From a bacterium (lineage in GTDB: Bacteria; Cyanobacteriota; Vampirovibrionia; Gastranaerophilales; Gastranaerophilaceae), in the NCBI GenBank assembly GCA_017995595.1, contig JAGOIO010000014.1:3167-13582 (forward strand): a stretch of 10,416 nt of DNA, read 5' to 3'. Each line of letters opens with the position of its first letter. Within the stretch, counting starts at the first letter, position 1. The notes below the pieces were generated by a model that saw only the letters and a list, made by a program, of their open reading frames with translations, was not told the origin of the DNA and ran no database searches. The position numbers and the translations under genes were made by a program. Shown here in pieces: positions 5,551 to 10,416 of the stretch.

Positions 5551-6273
5551 ATGAGCATAGTTGTTAAAAATTTATATAAAGGATTTGACGGAAAACTTAT
5601 CATAAACAATGTTTCTTTTACGGTAAATGATGGCGAAGTCCTTGCTATTGTCGGATTTTCAGGTAGCGGTAAAAGTACAATTCTTAAACTTATTTGTGGA
5701 TTGATTGAAAAAGATAGTGGAGAAATTACAACAACAGGCGGTGATGTTGCGATGGTTTTCCAATATTCTGCATTGTTTGACTCGCTAAATGTCTTTGATA
5801 ATATAGCTTTTGCTCTAAAAGAAAGAAAAGAATTCAGAAAAAAATATACGCAACAACAGTTGGAAGACATTGTTGCTCATAAATTAAAAACAGTTGGTTT
5901 AGAGGGAATTGAAAAAAAATTCCCGTCAGAACTTTCAGGTGGTATGCAAAAACGTGTAAGCTTTGCTCGTGCGATTGTTACTGAGCCTAAAATCATTCTT
6001 TATGATGAGCCGACTGCGGGGCTTGACCCTATTTCTTCAACTTTAATTGAAGATTACATTGTAAGATTAAAGGAAGAAACTAAAGCGGCTTCAATCGTTG
6101 TAACTCACCAGATGTCAACGATTGAAAGAACTGCGGATAAAATTATAATGCTCTATCAGGGCAAAGTAGTTTATGCAGGTACTCCACAAGAAATGCTCGT
6201 TTCAGATAATGAATATGCAAAACAATTCGTTACGGCATCTCTTGAAGGGCCAATGAAGTTGTTAGCACAATAG
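5551..6273 (+). CDS. mlaF: MlaF-type ATPase of the phospholipid ABC transporter
   Basis: This cytoplasmic ATPase powers the MlaE permease. At 240 aa it is a single complete nucleotide-binding domain: Walker A GFSGSGKST (35-43), Q-loop Gln71 in VFQYSALFDSL, ABC signature LSGGMQKRVSFARAI (128-142), Walker B IILYDEPTAGLDP (148-160) and switch His186 in VVTHQ. The Q-loop (ALFDSLNVFDNIAF) and the GGMQKR signature are typical of the MlaF/TGD3 subgroup. AAGGA lies 5 nt before the ATG. It sits between mlaE (37 bp gap) and mlaD (33 bp gap) on the same strand. No MlaB-like STAS gene is present in the window, so the complex may work without that subunit, as in chloroplasts, or the subunit may be encoded elsewhere. 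Confidence 0.95.
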   Translation: MSIVVKNLYKGFDGKLIINNVSFTVNDGEVLAIVGFSGSGKSTILKLICGLIEKDSGEITTTGGDVAMVFQYSALFDSLNVFDNIAFALKERKEFRKKYTQQQLEDIVAHKLKTVGLEGIEKKFPSELSGGMQKRVSFARAIVTEPKIILYDEPTAGLDPISSTLIEDYIVRLKEETKAASIVVTHQMSTIERTADKIIMLYQGKVVYAGTPQEMLVSDNEYAKQFVTASLEGPMKLLAQ

Positions 6274-6288
6274 ACATTTTGATATAAT
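6259..6288 (+). promoter_or_regulatory. Possible internal promoter before mlaD
   Basis: TTGTTA (6259-6264, 4 of 6 to consensus) and TATAAT (6283-6288) are 18 bp apart and span the mlaF stop codon. A start near 6295 would leave about 12 nt of leader, too little to include all of the AGAGG ribosome site (6296-6300) comfortably. A chance match in AT-rich DNA is quite possible. Confidence 0.22.
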
Positions 6289-6306
6289 ATTAGGAAGAGG
6301 TTATAA

Positions 6307-7668
6307 ATGAGATTTTCATCATCTTTTAAAGTAGGGATATTAACGGTAGTTGCATTATGTATTCTTTTATCAACAGTTCTGTGGGTAAAAGGTCGTTCAT
6401 TCTCCGCAGGAAAAAGAGTAGAAATTGTTTTTAGAGATGTTGACGGAATGCGTCCTGGTTCAGGAGTTCAAATGATGGGACTTCGTGTCGGGCAGGTCGA
6501 AGATATTACGCCTGTTATTAAAGGCGATGAAAGCTGTGTAAAACTTAAATTCGTTATTACTGAACCCGGAATTACAATTCCTCGTGGGTCTATTTTCTCT
6601 ATTCAACAATCAGGAATTATTGGTGAGCAATTCTTAGAAATTACTCCGCCAAAGATTAGAACTGTCTATATTCCTATGTCTAATAATCCTGATTTGCTAT
6701 ATAAAAATGACCCTGTTGAAATTAAGCTTGATAAAAAATATTATGAAGTGGGACATGTTAGAGATACAGAAATTACTTCTTCAAAGATGGTTCCTGCTAT
6801 TTTACAAGCAAAAATAAAATCTAAGTATGTTTACAAAATTAATTATATTGTAAATCTTCCAGGGTTGATATTGCCTGATTACATGAATGCTTCTATTATA
6901 AAAACTCAAAATGGTCAAAAAATGAGGATTTCAACTCTTGATGATTCAGTATTACCTTATCCTCATCAAGATTCACCTTATACTGTAGTTGAACCGATGA
7001 GAATTGCTGATTTCTTGGATTTGCAATATAAGGCAGCAGAATCATTAACAGAAACAACTATAAAGGTTAATAATTTATTATCTGATGATGTTATTGCTAA
7101 CTTAAAACAAAGTGTTGCTAATATGAACTTGCTTACGGCCAAGGCTTCTACGACAATGGATAAGGCTGAAAAACTTATTGATTCTTCAAGAAAAGATTTA
7201 GATTCAATGACATCTATGGCAAATAGGGTTAGTGATAACTTTATACGACTTTCTGATAATGTAAACAATGTCGTTGGTGATGAAAAGTTCAAACCTTCTT
7301 TGATGTCAACAATGAATTCTGTTGACAGATTGTCAAAGAATTTGAATAAAGTCCTTGACAACGTAGATGCTCAACGTATGGCAGTTGACCTTCAAGCAAT
7401 TACGCAAAATGTTAACGATATAAGTTCTTACGTTTGCTCTATGACAAAAGATGATAAACTTAAGAAACAGTTGACAAATACAGTTAATAAGGTAAATACA
7501 GCGATGACAGATATTTCAAACGCACTTTCTGTTATAAATACGTTGCCTCCATCTAAAAAAGCTGAAGTTCAGCAGATGATTGAAGATACAGCTAAAACAA
7601 CTCATAATTTGAGAGTGTTTACAGATAAGTTAAACAAGAGATTCTTGTTGTTTAGATTGATGTTCTAG
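6307..7668 (+). CDS. mlaD: MlaD-type MCE-domain protein with long helical C-terminus
   Basis: This is the MCE subunit of the transporter, anchored in the inner membrane and reaching into the periplasm, where MCE rings bind and channel phospholipid. One N-terminal membrane segment (about residues 8-27) is followed by an MCE domain (about 37-114) with RVEIVFRDVDGMRPGSGVQM, LRVGQVEDI and GIIGEQFLEI. Residues about 116-230 form a beta-rich or irregular region I do not recognise. From about 240 to 440 the sequence is largely alpha-helical and polar, in the pattern of long coiled-coil or apolipoprotein-like helices seen in extended MCE proteins. The end is aromatic and basic (KRFLLFRLMF). At 453 aa it is far longer than E. 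coli MlaD (about 180 aa) and nearer to cyanobacterial and plastid relatives. AGAGG lies 6 nt before the ATG. The C-terminal helices may span the periplasm, which is inferred from family behaviour. Confidence 0.9.
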   Translation: MRFSSSFKVGILTVVALCILLSTVLWVKGRSFSAGKRVEIVFRDVDGMRPGSGVQMMGLRVGQVEDITPVIKGDESCVKLKFVITEPGITIPRGSIFSIQQSGIIGEQFLEITPPKIRTVYIPMSNNPDLLYKNDPVEIKLDKKYYEVGHVRDTEITSSKMVPAILQAKIKSKYVYKINYIVNLPGLILPDYMNASIIKTQNGQKMRISTLDDSVLPYPHQDSPYTVVEPMRIADFLDLQYKAAESLTETTIKVNNLLSDDVIANLKQSVANMNLLTAKASTTMDKAEKLIDSSRKDLDSMTSMANRVSDNFIRLSDNVNNVVGDEKFKPSLMSTMNSVDRLSKNLNKVLDNVDAQRMAVDLQAITQNVNDISSYVCSMTKDDKLKKQLTNTVNKVNTAMTDISNALSVINTLPPSKKAEVQQMIEDTAKTTHNLRVFTDKLNKRFLLFRLMF

Positions 7669-7675
7669 GATTGTT

Positions 7676-8761
7676 ATGGAAATAAAAACAGAAATTTCAA
7701 AACTTCATTATGATAAAAATGCAAAAGGCTGGTTCTTTAATGTACTAAAAGCCTTATCACTTTTCTATGGAATAGGAAGCGGATTAAAAAACAGGTTATA
7801 TGACAAGGAAATTATAAAACCTAAAAAAGTTAATGCGTTTGTGATTTCAGTAGGAAATATGACAACAGGCGGAGTCGGAAAAACCCCTGTTGTATCAGAA
7901 ATAGCGAATTATTTAACCGCAAAAGGTGAAAGAGTTGCAATAATTTCCAGAGGATATGGTGCAAAACTTTCAAACGAAAATATTAATGTTATTTCAAACG
8001 GTAGTTTAACAGGTTGGATTGTCGAAAATGGCAAAGAGGGTACAAAACGAACTTTTGAGGCAGAACTGGCAGGTGATGAGCCTGTTTGGCTTGCAGAAAA
8101 TTCCCGTGGAGTTTGTGTGTTAACTTGTAAAGACAGATATAAAGCTTCAAAATATGCGATTGAAAAATTTAAAGTTACAAAAATCATTTTAGATGACGGA
8201 TTTCAACATAGAAAGCTTCATCGTGATTTAGATATTGTACTTATTGATAGTGAAATGGGATTCGGAAACGAAAATCTTTTACCGGCAGGACCTCTTAGAG
8301 AGGGAAAGGAAGCGATAAACAGAATTGATAAGCTTGTCGTTGTAAGCAAAAATCTTAATCATACAAGAGCTGAGAAATATGCAAAAATTATGGGGAAAAA
8401 GCTAAAAAAAGATACTATTGTTTGTTATACTGAGCCTGATTTTGCATATAATATTTTTGCCGTTGAAAAGCATATTGAAAGTCAGGAACGAGTAGTGGCT
8501 TTTAGTGCAATAGGTCAACCTAAACAATTTTATAATTTTTTGAAGCCATTTGAAGTTGTTGAAACTGTTGATTTTGACGACCACCATAATTATACTCAAT
8601 TTGATGCTGATTATTTGGTGGATTGTTGCAGAGAAAATAATGCTGAAATTCTTATTACGACTGAAAAAGATGCTGGAAAACTTAAAAATTTAGATTTTAG
8701 AGACATAAAGGTCTTTGCGTTAAAGTTAAAAACCAAAATAGATGTATCTAAATTAGTTTAA
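7676..8761 (+). CDS. lpxK: Tetraacyldisaccharide 4'-kinase LpxK
   Basis: LpxK phosphorylates the 4' position of the lipid A disaccharide precursor, giving lipid IVA, at the cytoplasmic face of the inner membrane. The 361 aa protein has the atypical P-loop GNMTTGGVGKTP (60-71), preceded by the usual membrane-associated N-terminal helix (about 15-40). Other family motifs are IISRGYGAK (89-97), AGDEPVWLA (132-140), the catalytic DDGFQHRKLHRD (173-184), NLLPAGPLRE (200-209), FSAIGQP (276-282), DDHHNYT (301-307) and ITTEKDAGKL (327-336). All blocks are present, so the enzyme should be active. It starts 7 nt after the mlaD stop, and its ribosome site AGGA overlaps that TAG stop, which argues for coupled translation. 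It is the last gene before a strong hairpin. It shows that the organism makes, or recently made, a phosphorylated lipid A. Confidence 0.95.
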   Translation: MEIKTEISKLHYDKNAKGWFFNVLKALSLFYGIGSGLKNRLYDKEIIKPKKVNAFVISVGNMTTGGVGKTPVVSEIANYLTAKGERVAIISRGYGAKLSNENINVISNGSLTGWIVENGKEGTKRTFEAELAGDEPVWLAENSRGVCVLTCKDRYKASKYAIEKFKVTKIILDDGFQHRKLHRDLDIVLIDSEMGFGNENLLPAGPLREGKEAINRIDKLVVVSKNLNHTRAEKYAKIMGKKLKKDTIVCYTEPDFAYNIFAVEKHIESQERVVAFSAIGQPKQFYNFLKPFEVVETVDFDDHHNYTQFDADYLVDCCRENNAEILITTEKDAGKLKNLDFRDIKVFALKLKTKIDVSKLV

Positions 8762-8780
8762 GTTTTAAATTCGTTTATGT

Positions 8781-8815
8781 AAAAGAGCCTGTAATTTAAA
8801 ATTACAGGCTCTTTT
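8781..8815. terminator. Bidirectional rho-independent terminator
   Basis: A perfect 15-bp stem (8781-8795 with 8801-8815) and a 5-nt loop TTAAA lie 19 nt after lpxK. On the plus strand the arm ends in TTTT with one further T. On the minus strand the arm also ends in TTTT, so it can stop the convergent decarboxylase gene, whose stop is at 8833. It marks the right end of the acpS-lpxK cluster. Confidence 0.92.
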
Positions 8816-8832
8816 TAAAAGTTATAATTTTT

Positions 8833-10416
8833 TTATTTAGACTCTTTCTTTTCGTTTTTCTTTCTCATTGGGTGTCCTTTTATAGAAAGTACGATTTTTG
8901 AAGTCAATCTTGGAACGTCTAGTGCATCTGTAAATAATTCTAAGTAGCAAAGCTTAGATTGTTGTTGAATTTCAGCTTCTTTTAACGCCTCATCAAATTC
9001 TTTCTTTGTCTTAGCTTGTTTAACCCAAACTTCACCGTCAAAAACTGTTGGAAGTTTTGAATAGTCCCATTTTGCAATATCATTGAAGAAGTCCCAAGGG
9101 TCATCAGATAGTGTTCTTTCAATAGTATAGCCTGAATTATTTATAACAAAAATAATAGGTTTTATTTTGTTTCTCATCATTGTACTAACTTCACAAGCCG
9201 TTAATTGATGAGAACCTTCACCTGTGATTAAAATTGCACGTCTTTCAGGGCTTGCCATTTGACCGCCAAGAAGTGCTGCAGTTCCCCAACCTATTGAACC
9301 CCAAAGCGTTTGAGAGTTAAATTCTGCATTCTTTGGTAATCTTGTTGGTGCAAATCCGTGAGGAATTATTCCTGTATCAACAAAAATCATATCATTAGGC
9401 TTTAAAAATTCTTGTATTCTCGGATAAATATATGTAGCTTCAAGTTTTGAATCATCTGCAGGAGCGGTTTGTGCAAAACTTGGCTTTTTTTCTGGTAATT
9501 TGATATTAAATTCAGGAATTGCATCTGCAAGTGCTGAAAGCATATCTTTCATCAAAATATTTTCATACTTGATGTGTTCAACTTTTGTGTAAGTTCCTCT
9601 GATATCTATAAAATCTGCAGGAAGTAGTGGCATTCCGCCTCTGTAAGTGTTCAAATCGCTGTTAATTACTCCTACAGAAATTACTCCGTCAGAGTTTTCC
9701 AGTGAATCATAAGCATTTATATTTTCATATTTAGAAAGAAATGTTCCCAAATACATCGGATTATCTGCATCAATTAATCCTTTTCCCATAAGAAGGTTTG
9801 AAACAGGAAGTTTTGATTTTTCAAGGAGTTTTGTAAATTCTTTTCTTGCATCATATCTTTTGATTAAAACATCGCCTAAAATCATCGGGTGTTTTGCTTT
9901 TTCAAGCAAGCTAACGGCATGTTCTACGGCTTTTTTCAATATTCCCTCATCTGTTTCCATAACGTCAAGTTGAGGTGGAGTATCTTCTATTTCTACAAGA
10001 CAAGTATCTATTGGTACTGCAACATATACGGGACGTTTTGTTTCTATCATTACAGATAAAATTCTGTCAATTTCTTCTTTTGCATTATTTTCATTCAAAT
10101 AAGCAGTCGTTTCAACGCAGTTTGAATAAGCTCGTTCAAAAGCGTGGTAATCAGGAATTTGAAAATTATGGTGAATTAATGCATTTTTTTTAATCATTTG
10201 AGTTTTTGGTATTCCAACAATATGAATTACAGGAATATTTTCTGCATAACTTCCAGCAACTGCATTTATTGCACTCAATTCACCTACGCCGTAAGTTGTA
10301 ACCAATGCTCCAAAACCGTTAATTCTGGCATATCCGTCTGCGGCATATCCTGCATTAAGTTCATTTGTGCAACCTACCCAATTAGTATTTTTATTGTCAT
10401 CTATTGCGTATAAAAT
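8833..10416 (-). CDS. ThDP-dependent 2-oxo-acid decarboxylase (pyruvate/indolepyruvate type), 5' end outside window
   Basis: This enzyme family decarboxylates 2-oxo acids such as pyruvate, indolepyruvate or branched-chain keto acids to aldehydes, using thiamine diphosphate and Mg2+. The visible 527 residues run off the right edge without a start; the TTG at 10303-10305 is internal, because clear homology continues upstream (WVGCTNELNAGYAADGYAR, about 13-31). Glu19 there matches the Glu that activates ThDP. The neighbouring His82-His83 pair marks a decarboxylase and not an acetolactate synthase. The C-terminal ThDP domain has the motif TGEGSHQLTACE (398-409), with Glu in place of the usual Asp of GDG, then INN (425-427) and GYTIE (429-433), all otherwise as in pyruvate decarboxylases. 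Only about 20-30 N-terminal residues should be missing. The last 15 residues are lysine-rich. It faces lpxK convergently across a shared terminator. The substrate cannot be told from the sequence; pyruvate to acetaldehyde for ethanol fermentation is plausible. Confidence 0.9.
   Translation of the reverse strand: MLYAIDDNKNTNWVGCTNELNAGYAADGYARINGFGALVTTYGVGELSAINAVAGSYAENIPVIHIVGIPKTQMIKKNALIHHNFQIPDYHAFERAYSNCVETTAYLNENNAKEEIDRILSVMIETKRPVYVAVPIDTCLVEIEDTPPQLDVMETDEGILKKAVEHAVSLLEKAKHPMILGDVLIKRYDARKEFTKLLEKSKLPVSNLLMGKGLIDADNPMYLGTFLSKYENINAYDSLENSDGVISVGVINSDLNTYRGGMPLLPADFIDIRGTYTKVEHIKYENILMKDMLSALADAIPEFNIKLPEKKPSFAQTAPADDSKLEATYIYPRIQEFLKPNDMIFVDTGIIPHGFAPTRLPKNAEFNSQTLWGSIGWGTAALLGGQMASPERRAILITGEGSHQLTACEVSTMMRNKIKPIIFVINNSGYTIERTLSDDPWDFFNDIAKWDYSKLPTVFDGEVWVKQAKTKKEFDEALKEAEIQQQSKLCYLELFTDALDVPRLTSKIVLSIKGHPMRKKNEKKESK

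Noticed and set aside
5538..5870. 110-residue minus-strand ORF opposite mlaF
   Set aside because: It is a shadow of the mlaF frame over the Walker A and Q-loop region, with no motif of its own.
8833..10305. Decarboxylase starting at the TTG at 10305
   Set aside because: Conserved family sequence, including the catalytic Glu, continues upstream in frame to the window edge, so this TTG is internal.
10198..10413. Plus-strand ORF at the right edge
   Set aside because: It lies antisense to the conserved N-terminal part of the decarboxylase (NELNAGYAADGYAR), which is clearly the real coding strand.

Overview
The window is AT-rich bacterial DNA. The gene set points to a non-photosynthetic relative of Cyanobacteria, of the Melainabacteria / Gastranaerophilales (Vampirovibrionia) type. 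The main reason is an LdpA homologue, an iron-sulfur protein best known from cyanobacteria. It sits here beside a flagellar rod gene, a lipid A kinase (LpxK), an Mla-type lipid transporter and a fermentative 2-oxo-acid decarboxylase, and no photosynthesis gene is present. This assignment rests on motif recognition; no database search was run.

Left part, minus strand (about 246-2970). One apparent transcript carries, in order, a NarL-type response regulator (TTG start at 2970), a soluble histidine kinase (2035-752) and flgB (740-246). The kinase and flgB are 11 bp apart. Regulator and kinase are separated by about 200 nt holding three inverted repeats. Downstream of flgB (1-245) I see no gene: it holds two copies of a 54-55 bp repeat and a possible terminator for plus-strand transcription entering from the left.

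Middle. The 381 bp between the divergent regulator and acpS (2971-3351) has no convincing ORF. It contains paired TTACATC heptamers near the regulator, a patch rich in inverted repeats (about 3089-3192), and a promoter-like TATAAT with a strong ribosome site ahead of acpS.

Right-centre, plus strand (3352-8761). acpS and ldpA overlap by 7 bp. They are followed by mlaE, mlaF and mlaD (an ABC phospholipid transporter core like the TGD1/TGD3/TGD2 set of chloroplasts) and lpxK. The cluster links carrier-protein activation, a redox sensor candidate, lipid movement across the envelope and lipid A phosphorylation. mlaE has its own promoter-like element placed so that its mRNA could be leaderless. A perfect 15-bp hairpin at 8781-8815 ends the cluster and also serves the convergent gene on the right.

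Right edge, minus strand. A thiamine-diphosphate 2-oxo-acid decarboxylase of the pyruvate / indolepyruvate decarboxylase family ends at 8833 and runs off the window at 10416. Its reading frame is open to the edge, so the true start lies outside. Its ThDP motif reads GEG instead of GDG.
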